Below, piece by piece: positions 13,031 through 25,299 of a stretch of DNA of 64,000 nucleotides (position 1 is the first letter of the stretch; each line of letters opens with the position of its first letter). The position numbers were made by a program, and so were the translations under genes. The stretch lies in assembly GCA_030998225.1 (NCBI GenBank), contig JAPYXD010000710.1, forward strand, positions 20,992,001 through 21,056,000, written 5' to 3'. The DNA comes from Diplolepis rosae (taxonomy: Eukaryota > Arthropoda > Insecta > Hymenoptera > Diplolepididae). The notes below the pieces were generated by a model. The model was given only the letters and a program-made list of their open reading frames with translations, made no database searches and was not told where the DNA came from.

Positions 13031-15281
13031 TAAAAGTTACAGGTGGTGAAATTTTTGAAAAAGCTTCAGCTTATAAGTTATTACTTACGGTTATGAGTTT
13101 TTGGTTCACTTTGTTACAATACAAATATGTCCAATCATAATTTAATTTAACAAAAAATTTTTTTTAGCACAACCAAGTCAATTTTGCTACATATTACAAT
13201 TTGTAACTCCAGTTTGCGTCATAATTCTGCTAAATTTTATTTGCTATTTTCCACAATTTATGATATATATGATGAAAAGCGTTTGCGCTATTTTATAGAA
13301 TATTTTATGCTTTGTAGAAAATTAATGCAACATTTCCAAGAAACTACAATTTTGTACTAGTATCAAAACAATTTTACGAAATTCAACATGTAATCACAAA
13401 TTTGTACAAAAAATATATATATTTCATATCTACTTGGGAATCAAAATCAAAATTTTGAAGAGTTATTTTGTTTAAGGAAAAGATTATCTTACATGGGTGG
13501 ATTAACCATAATTTAGTAACGTGTCCTACTTGGTACATGACCTTAATCTCGAAGCATGAAATTTTAACGTTTTTAAAAACGACCGATTTGAATTTTTTCC
13601 GTTTATTTAAATCAAATAAGTTGGGGAATTTTTCAAAAGACCTGCATGCGTAAAAAAGTCGAATTATTATTATTTTTAATCATATATTGTTTTTATTTGA
13701 ATTTTTAATGCCATTCTACTTATTGTGTGGAGCAGAAAGTGCATCACAGTAGTAATTACGTTTATAGTCAGACAGTTCAATATCGAATAAAATTAGCAGA
13801 AAATTCCATTTGTCTTCATGCAGAACATGCAAACATTTCATCCCTCACAATATACAATACCATGGATATATGTAAATACTTCGTTATGATTTATCTATGA
13901 GTGCACTGGTTTATCACTGAACACTTGTTGCATTCATCGTTCATCGATCATACCGCCTGGAGCAAAACGAAAGATTTACAAAACGATTTATCGATACGAA
14001 AGATGGAGTGAGATTAAGCAAAAAATATTTAAAAAAGGCTCGCGAGATGTGGAAAAGTTACTCATTATTTTTAAAAAATTTTCACCTTGGGTGAATTTAA
14101 TTTTTCATATTACTACTTTCCATTTACTGTTGTTGAAAATCTTTTGCTTTTTGATTGAAAATTCATTTATTCACAATAGTTGCATAATACTTTAATTAAA
14201 TTAGTTGGATTTCTTTCTGACAGTGTTTATATAATCTACGTTACATTTTATAATTAAATTCTGGAATTTTTCTTTTTTGCCTGGATTGTATGTTGTTCAT
14301 TTCAATATTTAATTGTTAAGCTGAAGAGACAAAAATTTAATGATTTAATGAAAGTTTCTGTTATTCAAATATTTCCAGTATTTTACTTCAACTTTAAAAA
14401 CGGTAATCAGTTGTCCAGTAAATGTAAAGAAGCTTATCTCCCAAGAAGCATAAGCTTAACTCTTGTACTGAAAGGAAGTTTCAATATTTCACAATAACAT
14501 CATATATATGCCATGACGTCATCTGTTTATTTACTTCTTTAAGTTATTGTTCTTAATTTTATTGCAGGAAAATTACTTAACATTTTTAATCTATCGCTAC
14601 TGGATTCTATTTTATATACCCTTAATTATTGATAAGTTTTTCTATAAATACTAAATAGTAATTCATAATTAATAATAAAAAAAAATATTAAATATTATGA
14701 ACTATCTTGAATCCAATTTGAACTTCTCACTTCATTTAGGTTTATATTGAATTCCAAATGTTTACTTTCCAGAAATAGATGAAAGACTTGAACAGTGAAT
14801 GAAATTGAATATAGGTTACTGGTGCATTAAATAAATATAGCATCAATAATAATATTTCATCAAAATAACTTGAGATTTTACTTATCTCAGGAAAGAGCAC
14901 TTACTTTCAAACTTAATAAATACAAAAATATAGAAAAAATGTTGAACATTAACACTTGGATATATTTTTGGTTAATTCTTAAATTTTGAAACATTCTAAA
15001 GAGTATTTGAAGCAAATAAAACAGATACCTTTATAATTTTTTAAAAATTTTCAAATATACTTACTAATCTTAAAAGTGATTGAAAATAAAAAAAATTCCA
15101 CAAGAATTAAAAATCTAAAGCATTATCTTGTCGAACATAGATCACACAAAAGCTTCAAACCTATCATGGCTGAATGAATTTTCAATCAAAATGAATGGGT
15201 TTTCAACAAAATGGGTGAATCTTCAACCAAACATCAAATGAATTGTCAAATACAGTAAGTGAAAAATGGTTTAATTATAAT
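13031..15281. other. AT-rich spacer, nothing recognised
   Basis: Long AT-rich stretch. The frame at 13468-13653 is short and not protein-like. No clear transposon ends. Confidence 0.5.
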
Positions 15282-15892
15282 GATATGTCAACCTCTTCAG
15301 ATCATCAAAATTATTTGATTTGAAAATTTTTGTACTCTATATAAATAAAAAAAAAAATTATAAAAATGTTAAAATTAATAAATACATAAAGATAATCAAA
15401 AAATAAATATTTTAAATTACCTGTCATTACAAAATAACCTTCCCAGAAGCATCACAAAAAAATTCGAAAATGTCAAATAAAAACTTAGTAAGAAACTTTC
15501 CATAATGTTTCAAAATTTAAAGTAAGAAACATAACTGGAAATTATGTTACTATTAATAATATTAAAAACAAATTGTAGTCAAATTTATAAATTCTAATTG
15601 ACATTTGTAATTTGGAAGTTTCATTTTACACATTTTTCTTAAAAAAATTTTTTTTACTATTTTACAAAAAAGTTGAAAATTATTAATTTTATCAGGTTAA
15701 GTGGCATCAATATACCAATGATCAGCTACTACTAAGAAGTTAACAGTCGACCAACGGAATAATAGTGGACAAAATTGAAAACAGTGCCGTAGCAATAGGA
15801 AATACAGTAATAATTCAACGAAATACAAATTTAATAGAATATAAAATCAATATATTTTTGTTTATTATTTTTGTTTAAAAAATTATTTTATA

Positions 15893-16285
15893 TTATATGA
15901 GTTGATTTAAAATTATATCATAAGAAGGATTGTAATCTTTTGAATCAGAAACGACATTTATACTGTTTTTTCCTTCCTTTTTTATGAAAAACATTTCTGC
16001 AATTATTTTTTTAAAGTAGTTTGATTCTTTATGTAAAATTTTAATATTATCCCAATCAAAATCATGTTGAGATCCTGTATCACTTTTATTGTTTATTCTG
16101 TGTTTCGTAACCACATTATAGTATTTTTCATTTAGATTAATATTTTTCTTATGTTCCTCACATCTGACAAAGAGCATTTTTCCAGTTTGTCCAACATAAG
16201 TTTTAGAACAATCTAAGCATGGAATCTTATAAATAACATTTGAATTTTCTAATGGGTCTTTTCCTAATTTTATGTATTTATCCAA
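15893..16285 (-). pseudogene. Penelope-type GIY-YIG endonuclease domain
   Basis: About 130 residues. NVIYKIPCLDCSKTYVGQTG contains the GIY (here VIY) and YVG strands plus the CxxC of Penelope nucleases; FVRCEEHK supplies the catalytic-Arg helix region and QHDFDWDNIKIL the conserved H-x-F-D-W block. It ends with a stop at the usual place. It is the best preserved part of the element, but separate in frame from the RT. Confidence 0.85.
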
Positions 16286-16298
16286 TTTTTATGTATTT

Positions 16299-16532
16299 CT
16301 AAAAATTGTGGTTATTATAATCATTTAAAAGTCTTTTAATTTTATGCGATAAATTTCCAAAATAAGGAATAGAAACTACACGTTTGTAATCTATTTCTCT
16401 CTGTTTATTATTCGGAATGAACTCTAAAATTGTATCTTTATTCTTAATTTGAAAAATTCTATTATTTATTTGTTTGTTAATCAAATTTATTGGATAATTA
16501 TTGAGCACCAGTAAATTCTTAATTATTTCCAA
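16299..16532 (-). pseudogene. Penelope-type RT, thumb/linker part
   Basis: About 77 residues: EIIKNLLVLNNYPINLINKQ near the start and VVSIPYFGNLSHKIKRLL near the end. The IPYxxxLSxKIKRLL block is the family's conserved segment between RT and the endonuclease linker. It is out of frame with the pieces on either side. Confidence 0.8.
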
Positions 16533-16533
16533 A

Positions 16534-16842
16534 TTTTCTTCATGAAATTTTTCATGTGACAGTAATATTGCCGTATTTACTAAATTTTATATGATCGCAA
16601 TTTTCATGTTGAAAAGGATGATTTGAATGAAAGTTTATGTATCTACCAGGAAACGTGTTTTTTCTAAACCAATTTGTTACAAGATTACCATCTTGATTTT
16701 TTATTATCAACAGATTTAAAAAAGGAAGTGTATTATCAATTTCTAACTCAAATGAAAAATTTTAATCGTGAATGATAGGAATTGAAATGTTCTATAGTAT
16801 CTTTAATCTTATTATTTGAAATAATTAAAAATATATCATCCA
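16534..16842 (-). pseudogene. Penelope-type RT, middle part with frameshifts
   Basis: The minus strand immediately past the MITE continues with VDDIFLIISNNKIKD, then, after frame changes, FELEIDNTLPFLNLLI, NWFRKNTFPGRYINFHSNHP and QHENCDHIKF. The LPFL...TFPGRYINFHSNHP block is typical of Penelope RTs between palm and thumb. At least one stop and two frameshifts break it. Confidence 0.75.
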
Positions 16843-17453
16843 CACTAAGAAAACTGGAGTGTCAAACTTTGAGTGTCAAAATGTAGATAGTCAGTCTGAA
16901 CTTCTAGATAGTACAACACTCTTTCCGGAATTTTTTCTTTTTGGTCAGGGAGACACTCATTTGATATTCTGCTTAACTTTTACCAGAGTGTCAGAATCAC
17001 TATAAAGAGTGTCGATTGGCGAAATACGCGCCAAAATTGTAAAGTCACGTGGGTTCGCCTATTTTTCCTCCAACATCATCAGCGTGGACTCTAACCTCAT
17101 TGCCGGTTTCGCGTCCTTTACATGTTAAAGTGTCACGAGGGTTATTTTTGACAAGTAATTGGCGAGTACCTATTTCACTTGTTATAATAACATAATAATT
17201 GTGAAAGCTTAAATGTAATAGTTTTGAGGTTCGCCATAGAGGTAGATTATAGTATATTTTTCACTCTTCGATAATCTATTTTTCTCTCTGCGATGATCAA
17301 CTTTTCCCTCTAAAGTATTCAAGTTGACCATCTTATTTTGACAATTCACAGGCAATAAGTTACACTATCTAGAAGGCTGTCCTATAGTTTAACCTCAAAT
17401 ATAGTCTGCTACACCCTCCAAATGTTTAGGTTGACACTCCAGTTTTCTCAGTG
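16843..17453. mobile_element. MITE inserted into the Penelope RT
   Basis: Ends are CACTAAGAAAACTGGAGTGT on the left and ACACTCCAGTTTTCTCAGTG on the right, inverted. Outside these, the flanks join to a clean RT catalytic motif (RYVDD), which fixes the insertion point; the duplicated target is CA, at most CACA. The interior is noncoding, with AGTGTC words repeated near both ends. Confidence 0.8.
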
Positions 17454-17465
17454 CACATATCTGTA

Positions 17466-18059
17466 TTATGAATGAATTTTAAAACTTAATTTTTTTAAAA
17501 CAACTTCTTCTAAATCATGTAAGACTAAATCTGCTAACATTGGTGAAATAGGCGATCCCATTGGAGTCCCAAAAATTTGATGATAATATTCATTGTCAAA
17601 CTGAAAAAAAGTATTTTTCATGAGAAATTCAATTCCTCTTTGGAACTCTTGTAATGGCAAATTTGTAGCTTTATTTATAAGATTCCATCTTTTTCCGATG
17701 CTGTTTTTTACCAGATCAATTGGCCCATTTGTAAATAGAGACGTTACATCTAATGAGATAATAATGTGATCAAATGAAATTTTTATTATTGAAATGACTT
17801 CTTTAAATATGAAAGAATTTTTTACTTGTGATTTTGGAGATGGTAAGGACTCCTTAAAAATTTTAGCAAAAGTCTTAGACATACTGTAAGTGGGTGTGTT
17901 TATTAGTGAGACTACAGGACGTAGAGGAAAATTCTCTTTGTGAATTTTAGGCAAACCATATATTCTTGGCAAATTAGTGTTATTTAAAGAAATATCTTTT
18001 TTTGTTATTTTTTTATCAAAAAAAGTTTTTAAGAAAAATGTGTAAAATGAAACTTCCAA
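17466..18059 (-). pseudogene. Penelope-type reverse transcriptase, N-terminal part (broken)
   Basis: About 198 residues in one frame. LPRIYGLPKIHKENFPLRPV is the family's RT1/2 signature; SFDHIIISLDVTSLFTN carries the first catalytic Asp (motif A); FGTPMGSPISPMLADLVLHD is the QGxxMGSPlSP-type motif B. The frame ends just before the YVDD motif, because a MITE is inserted there. Normal elements have a longer N-terminal region; it is absent here. Confidence 0.88.
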
Positions 18060-18730
18060 ATTACAAATGTCAATTAGTTCCAGTTATGTTTCTTACTTCA
18101 AATTTTGAAACATTATGGAAAGTTTCTTACTAAGTTTTTATTTGACATCTTCGAATATTTTTGTGATGTTTCTGTGAAGGTTATTTTGTAATGACAGGTA
18201 ATTTTAAAATATTTATTTTTTGATTAACTTTATGTATTTATTAATTTTAACATTTTTATAAATTTTTTTTGATTTATATAGAGTAAACAAATTTTCAAAT
18301 CAAATAATTTTGATGATCTGAAGAGGTTGACATATCGTCTTCGAAACGTTATCAAGAATAATAAATTGGAGTACAATTCTACATAGTCCGAGGTTGGTCA
18401 TTTCCCTTTTTCTAATGAAGAATTTCATTCGGACGTTAAACCTTTTAAATTTTAAACATTCATTATAATTTTAAAATACATGTATTGCGATTCTCTACAA
18501 GATTTTTATCCAATTATAGTTTATAAACTTTATGAAATAATTTTCAAGTAACTTTGATGATAAAATTATCAAAAACTATTTTCTTAATATGTCCATTGCA
18601 ACAAGAATCATTATTAATTTGGGAAATGTAATTTGATACTGAAGCTCTAGTCAATTTGATAAATTTGTAGATGTGAATTAGATGTGAAAAAGGGAATTCA
18701 GTTTATTTTAGGCTTTATTAGCCTTGAGGA

Positions 18731-18870
18731 ATACATTCTCGTCATGACACTCGTTTTCGTAAAAACCGTTTTTTCTGACTCAGGGAGTCTCAAAACGTAA
18801 AGATTTGATGAAAATTTCGAAAGTGATTTTTCACATAAAACTAATACCTTCTCATTTATGATGAAAATGT
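18731..18870. repeat. Fragment of a dispersed repeat (copy of 27.86-28.94 kb end)
   Basis: The sequence ACATTCTCGTCATGACACTC, GTAAAAACCGTTTTTTCTGA and the following CTCAGGGAGTCTCAAAACGT are the reverse complement of the start of the element at about 27860-27980. Confidence 0.65.
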
Positions 18871-19049
18871 AAAAAACTGCTTACTTATTAAATTGTTACT
18901 GATTAACATTGCTGTGAAGGCAGTCAATTACAATTTCTGACCCATAATATATATGTACATACTCGTAATCACAATATGAGGTGTTGGAGTTTTATGCAGG
19001 GGAGCTTGAAGTGTAAATACAACGGTTCAAAAAATAGGTACATACAATT

Positions 19050-19330
19050 GCACACTGTGAACACGCAAGGTAAAAGTAGAGCGAGACGATATAGGATAAT
19101 TGCGTGCGTAAGGTGTGCGTAACCGCATAGAAACGCGTACAGCTTTAACGATCCGCGTAAGAGTCGTAAGTATTCGCGTGGGCGATCATCGCTGATTATA
19201 AGATCCGCGATGCTTGTAAAAATGGACACAATGGCCCTTTGTGACGTATGATTGTTCGGCGACGTTCCTCTCGATTGTGAAACAAATTCCAGAATGTTAT
19301 TTCAAAGAGCCAAGGACCTAAGTGCAAGAG
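19050..19330. promoter_or_regulatory. CpG-richer island, candidate regulatory element
   Basis: Rich in CG (GTGCGTAACCGCATAG, GATCCGCGTAAGAGTCG) and includes ACAATGG and GTGACGTATGATTG words resembling Sox and CRE sites. No convincing coding frame. Role inferred from composition only. Confidence 0.25.
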
Positions 19331-19679
19331 AGTAACCAACATGTGCTCTAAAGTAATTCATATTCTTTAAATAAAGGAACTAAAGTGAAATTTTCGTTTT
19401 GTATTTTGCATTTAGAATTTTGACAAGGGCAGTTTTTAAAAATGTATCTTTGTAAATATACATTTAGTTATAAAATAAAATAGAAAGCGATTAAAGACGT
19501 CTGTCGAGTTCAAGTGAAGAAATGGTAAATTATTACATTCTTACAGTTGACTTTAAATATTGACAACAGTTATTGTAAACACAGAATTTGAAATGTAAAC
19601 AGATATCAGCTGGAAAACAATCATGAATTTAATTTATTATGTATTGAAAAATAAATTCTATTCAAAGTAAATATATCTT

Positions 19680-19985
19680 CTTTTTTATTTATACTAAATT
19701 TATTAAATTTTATATGGATCATCTCTGATGTTAATCTTTTCCGATAGTCAGAGACATAATCAACAATTTTAGTATTTTCCCAATCAAATTCATGGTTGAA
19801 TTCTAATTGATGTTTACAGACTACGGATTCACTGTTTTTTTTATTTTTGTGTTCATTAATACGAACTCTTAATGCTCTCTTAGTTCACCAATATAATTCT
19901 CAGGGTAATTTTTATAATTAAATTTGTACACAATATTAGTTAGTCTGTCGAATTCGTTTTAGAGAAAATTTTGCAATTAATTTTA
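19680..19985 (-). pseudogene. Second Penelope-type GIY-YIG fragment
   Basis: On the minus strand YKNYPENYIGELRE, then after a frameshift HQLEFNHEFDWENTKI and VSDYRKRLTSEMIHIK can be read. The YIG strand and the H-x-F-D-W block match the domain at 15893-16285, but the sequence differs enough to be another element or subfamily. A stop and a frameshift show decay; no RT is seen beside it. Confidence 0.7.
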
Positions 19986-22279
19986 TAGCTAACTTAGGGT
20001 TGAAAGGTTTTGCTATTTCTTTTTTCTATCCTCTTTACTTGTATTTTTCTTTAATTTTAACGACGAAATTAAGAGCTTTTATTAAAAAAAAAAAATTGGA
20101 ATTGTATTGAAGTTTTTTTCCTGTTTTCCTGTTTCAAGGGAAAATTTTAACTAAAACCTAATTTTTTTCTTCGCGATTTTTTTCACTATAATAATATATT
20201 GTGATACTAGTGCGGAAACTACGGGGAATTCCCACTTAGCATACCAAAAGATGTGTACAAAAGAAAGTATGCAGAAATGTTATGATTCACGCTCAATTTT
20301 AAAGCCATCAGGAATATACCATTTTGTGAACATCTTTTAGTGCGCAAGGTATGAATTTTCCATACAGTGATGCAAAAAATATCTTTTTTCTATCCAGTAA
20401 AATACATCAACCTAAAATATACATTTACTCTTCAAGCATAATATTTAATATATTTTTGACCATTCAAAGTCATTAACGACTGTCACAATCTATTATTTAT
20501 TATATTACGATTGAATAAATTCAATAGTCATCCACAAATCTGTATTAAAAACATTTTTTTGGCAAATTTACAAAAACTATTCAAATTATTGTTCTGACAG
20601 TATAACTCCTAAATACCATCAACTACATCACGTCTGTACAATTTGTGTTTTTATTGAATTAAAAAAAATCTATCGCATTTTATAAAAATTCAATATTTAT
20701 TTTATACTGAGCTAGCGATGACTATCGCAGAAGTGAAAATACCTAATATGATATGCGTCATTCAAAGCATCAGATGCATCGATTATTTTTTATTTTCGTT
20801 TGGTTATAAATTTTGTTCACTTTAACTGTTTTATCGGAACTTGTAGTAAAACCTAAAAAATATGATTCGATTAGAATGAAATATCAATCCAAAAAATAGA
20901 GGTTAATACGTCACCACTTTTTCTAGATTGAAAAATATTAACTCTTGAAATAAGAGTGAATCTATTCACTCCAATAGATTAATTTAATTACTTATTCACA
21001 GTATTCACTTTATTCTGACAGTGAAAGTTACACTATAAACAATTTAGAGAGTACAGATTTCTCCACTCCACAACATATTAAGCATACGATTGAAATTTCG
21101 TTCCAAAAATAATGTGGACTATGCTTCTTCATACATTTATGTGGAAATATTCACTCCTAGAGAAAGAGTGCTGTATTTTTAAAGTATTCATTTTTTAGTT
21201 ATCGTAATTAAAGTCATAGAAACGATAAATATAAAAAACACGGTGAATTAGAAATCCACAGTAAAACCTTTTAAACAATCATTTTTTTATCCAACAGCAA
21301 AAATCAAATGTTACATTACAAATTTGTTCACATTTTCTATATTAGTTCTTCCAAGTTTGGTAGAAAAAGAATATTTGCATAAAATACCTAATCACTCTGA
21401 TAGAAGAAATATATTATCTAATAATTATTGATCAATAAGGTATATATGACTAAACGAAGATTGCAAGAATAATATAATAAGAATTCTCCAATAATCTTCT
21501 GTACCGTTCGATTAATGATTCGCATCTTTTAATAGAAGTCCTTTTCAATTCTTTCATTCAAAGAGTTATTAATTATTAATTACATTTATTACAAGACTCA
21601 AATAAGCATACTGATTATTAGAATGATTCAAAATCGAACAACGATTGATTTTCTCGGAATGAATAAATCAATTTTTTCATTAATAAGAATTTCTCTCCTG
21701 AGGAAAGATATTTATTAACACCAGCACTGCTAGGAAGAATTGTGTTATATTCTGTAAATAATTTTTAAAATTTATTTTTTATCCCACAACATCTATTAAA
21801 AGGGAGATATATAAAAAATACAAAGTAACTAAAAACTAACTATAATTAAAGTTACCAACTACTGAAAAATAGTAACTAAGTTCCTGAAAAGTTACAAGTA
21901 AATCAGTGTTTTGATGGTAATATTCTAAAACTTTCTCCAAAAATGACTAAGTTTTCTGCAATGTATATAAAAAAATTTCAAATAATTAATGGGTTTTAAA
22001 ATGTTTGAGAGACTTTCTATGTATCTACAAAACTTTGTTCAGTGATAACTTATACCCAAAAATACGACACAGTTATGTAAAATTAAAATAAATTATTTTT
22101 TCCGTTTAACTTAGATTAATGGATCATAAATTGTAATAAAAATAATTAAAGTAGTCGTGGCGAAAATCAGGTCTCTGAAAGAAAAGTTCTCCTAACATTT
22201 TAAGACATCAAATAATATTATCAGTTGTGTTGTATCAAATAAAAAACCGTTATTTTTATGAAAATAATATTAAACTGAC
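19986..22279. other. AT-rich spacer with minor repeat traces
   Basis: About 2.3 kb with no supportable gene. At 20.93-21.19 kb, words such as TTCACTC and AGAGTG recur and may mark a decayed MITE, without clear ends. Confidence 0.45.
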
Positions 22280-23730
22280 ACGGAGAAAAATATTTGAAGT
22301 AATTTTACTCAACTTCCGATCAAATTTGGGACATAAGGACAAGTTAGAAGTTATTTAGTATCATTGTATTTATTTGTGATATATTAAATGTTCGAAAATG
22401 AATCAAAGTTGAGTAAAATTCAGAAGCGTAGGGTGAAGTATGAAAGCGTGCATTAAAAATTTTTAAATATATATATTATTACTCGTAGTATAACCATAAA
22501 AAACCAATCTTTTATTAAATCACAAAAATAGTAGAGCTTTCCGTTCATTCTACTCTACGCTTCAATCGAGAGTTGAGTAAACCGTGAATCGCAAGATTTA
22601 TTCCAATAGCTACATCTATTCACGCAGGAACGAATGAAAGTAATCTGCGCCTTGGGCACACATACAAAATTTTTTATTTCAAAAACTTAAATTATTAAAA
22701 TTAAATTGATATTATGAAAATTTAAACAAAAAAAATTCGATAAGTGTATTACATAAAATATGAAATATCACATAAATTACTCAGGCAGAATAATAATTTG
22801 AAATTCGCAAATGTAAAATCCATACTTTGAAAATATAAAACACAGAAAATAAAAGAACCTTCTTTTAAATGTTTTTATACAAAATACTTCTTAATAATAA
22901 TGCAATTTTTTAATGTACATTTGAAAATTTAGTTTCACAAAACTTCATACGTCGTATAATAAAAATGTATACTAAATGTAATTTAATAATTATATTATAT
23001 ATATTAATCATCATAATTATAATAATTGATTAATTACATTAATTTTTAAAAATATTTTATTAATCATTTATGAAAAAAGTTGATTTATTTTTACTTGAGT
23101 AAGGCTAAAAAATTTTATTGACGGCACTTACTCTTACAAGCTCTGAATAACTCAGGCAGTCACTATATAAGAAAGTTCCAAGTTTTATATCTCAGCATTG
23201 TAAGCGAGCGTGTACGTGATTCGACGAAAGCGTATCGTACTATATATATATAGTTGTTAGGTTTATATATGTAAGGTTATATGTTTAAGTGTATTTGTGA
23301 TTTGAAATGTGATTGACTACGTCTGGATGGTGTGAATGAATTTGTATGTTGTTTATGTATGTACCGAATGACTATTGGCAGGCTCGAGATAAGAATTTTT
23401 TTTTATTTAAAAGAACCATACCATTTCCAGTTCAAATAATACGCCCGATACTCATTTTACCCAACTACGGTTTGAAGTACCTCAAGCGTCGGTGATATAC
23501 TTAAACATTTCATGTTAACCCACTGACGCATGTTGGTGCCCTGTCGTCGATAACGTTTTACTCAACTCCTTACTATTCCCTATGTAACGCTTATTGTTAT
23601 TCACTTTGGGTGAATTAGGTATATATCAAATTGATTTTACCCGACTAGGATTTAATAGATGTTCAAATGTCCTTATGTCCCAAGTTTAATCGACAGAGTT
23701 GAGTAAAATTACTTCAACTATTTTTTTCGT
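22280..23730. mobile_element. About 1.45-kb TIR element with many internal TTGAGTAAAAT motifs
   Basis: The left end (ACGGAGAAAAATATTTGAAG, then TAATTTTACTCAACT) is mirrored at the right (AGTTGAGTAAAATTACTTCA...). GGGACATAAGGAC is also mirrored (GTCCTTATGTCCC). The word AGTTGAGTAAAA or its complement recurs at least seven times, in the manner of subterminal transposase-binding repeats. No transposase frame remains. Confidence 0.6.
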
Positions 23731-23814
23731 ATACGAAAAAAATACTTTTAATAATATAACGTGATAGATTTGAAAACATGGCTACTATTATATTGATATA
23801 ATATTACATAATTT

Positions 23815-24715
23815 TTATTGATTTCTTATAGTTTTAGCATAGGGTCATTTTTTTATTATTTTCTTGATTTAAAAATTATTTATAATATATATATAAAAAA
23901 AACACAAAAAAAGAAGGGCAAACTCAAAAAACTTATATATATATATATAAATAACAGGAAAAAACGAACAAAACTTAGTAATTTGCAATTAAACCAGCCG
24001 GGAAAATTTTTTGCAAACATGTCCAAAATGATTATTAATAATAGAAAATACGATTCTCGAACAAATTTTGATTTTGAAAACCCCTTTTTTGTCCGCCGTA
24101 CAGCGAATGTTAGGCTTGTCGGTGTCGTTTTGCATGCGGAAATCTGATTTTCCCGCAATAGTGCGGTAAAATTTTAAGTGTGCGAAAAATTAAAACAAAT
24201 TAAAAATTTTACCTCACGAGTGTGGGAAATTCAAGTTTCCGCACGCAAAACAACACCGACTCGGCTAACTTTCGACATACAGCGAACAAAATAGTATATT
24301 TCGTATCAAGTTTTAACGTTAGCTTTCCGAACAGTCAATTTTATATTAAATTTGTTTTCAAAATCAGAATTCGTTCGGGATACAAATTTTATATTATTGA
24401 TAATCATTTTGAACATCTTTTCAAAAAAAATTTCCGCCTGGCTTAATTGTAAATTACTAAATTTTGTTCGTTTTTTCCTGATATTTATATACAGTGAATA
24501 TGATTCAATTTGATTTCCAAGCTATGAGATAAATTTTTTGACCTTTATGATCTACATAATTTCCAATATTTTAATCATTTACAGAAATTTTGAAATAATC
24601 TTATAATTTATTACACTGAAGAGGGCCCCCTTATGATAAATACAATTAATGATTTTTAAATAAATAAAATAATTGAAAAAATGATCCTATGCCAAAACAA
24701 CAAGAAATCAATAAA
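23815..24715. mobile_element. Foldback element, about 0.9 kb
   Basis: TTTATTGATTTCTTATAGTT at the left is mirrored by CAAGAAATCAATAAA at the right. A second, inner inverted repeat runs from about 23950 to 24485 (CAGGAAAAAACGAACAAAA against its complement), with CCGCACGCAAAACAACACCG at the centre. Frames here come from the palindrome and are not genes. Confidence 0.6.
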
Positions 24716-24724
24716 TACTTTCAA

Positions 24725-25060
24725 TAATGTTTCTTGTAATCGAATATTTTCTTACTATCGCTTCTTATACCAATTTTTTAAAAATGTTTGAATTTTCACC
24801 AATCATGGCTTATTTTTGCGGGAAAAATTTCCTCTACAGCTCTGCGGTTTCCAATTTTTAAAACAAATGAAAAATCATCAAATACACTTTTTTAGATGTT
24901 TCTTTTTAACAAATTCTTTTAACGACTTCAGTCACTGAAAACTTTACTTCTAAAGTTGGAAACAGTAGAGTAATTATTCATCACTTTTAAAAAATTGGTA
25001 AGAAGCGATAGTCAAGGAAAATTCTATTACAAAAAATATTATAAAAAGTATTATTCTTCG
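24725..25060. mobile_element. Adjacent palindromic repeat
   Basis: TTTCTTGTAATCGAATATTT and ACTATCGCTTCTTA at the left are mirrored by TAAGAAGCGATAGTCAAGGA and the sequence after it. Inner arms share CCAATTTTTTAAAAATG. Noncoding. Confidence 0.5.
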
Positions 25061-25299
25061 TAAATTTTAATTTATTTTATAAAAAATAATGTTTTTTCAT
25101 AAGAAACTACCGATAGTATAATTTAAGGTCTTAAATTCATAGAAAACCTTTTTTCCTAGAGACCTGATTTTTGGCACGACATCTACTGTAATCCAGTTAA
25201 CTATTTTTAATTCTAAAGACATTTTTTTCGATTCAAAGAATCTTTTTTGCAATGTATACAAATTAGTGAGTCTATATACAAATGTGATGTTTTTCAAGC

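Larger units (their letters stand above)
15282..18335 (-). mobile_element. Penelope-like retroelement (decayed) with inverted terminal arms
   Basis: Read on the minus strand the order is: terminal arm (18335-18060), reverse transcriptase, linker, GIY-YIG endonuclease, and then an inverted partial copy of the starting arm (about 15650-15282). The left arm matches the reverse complement of about 18020-18335, apart from an approximately 50-bp insertion at 15541-15593. RT plus GIY-YIG with pseudo-LTRs in inverted order is the known layout of Penelope-like elements. The RT part before the LPRIYGLPKIHK motif is missing, so the copy is 5' truncated. It is broken by a MITE, stops and frameshifts, so it is dead. 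Confidence 0.85.

Noticed and set aside
18969..19229. 86-codon minus-strand frame
   Set aside because: No domain or splice context; sits in a CpG-richer island and ends in hydrophobic AT-derived sequence.
23818..24158. Frames of about 100 codons on both strands
   Set aside because: Both come from the foldback arms at 23.8-24.7 kb.
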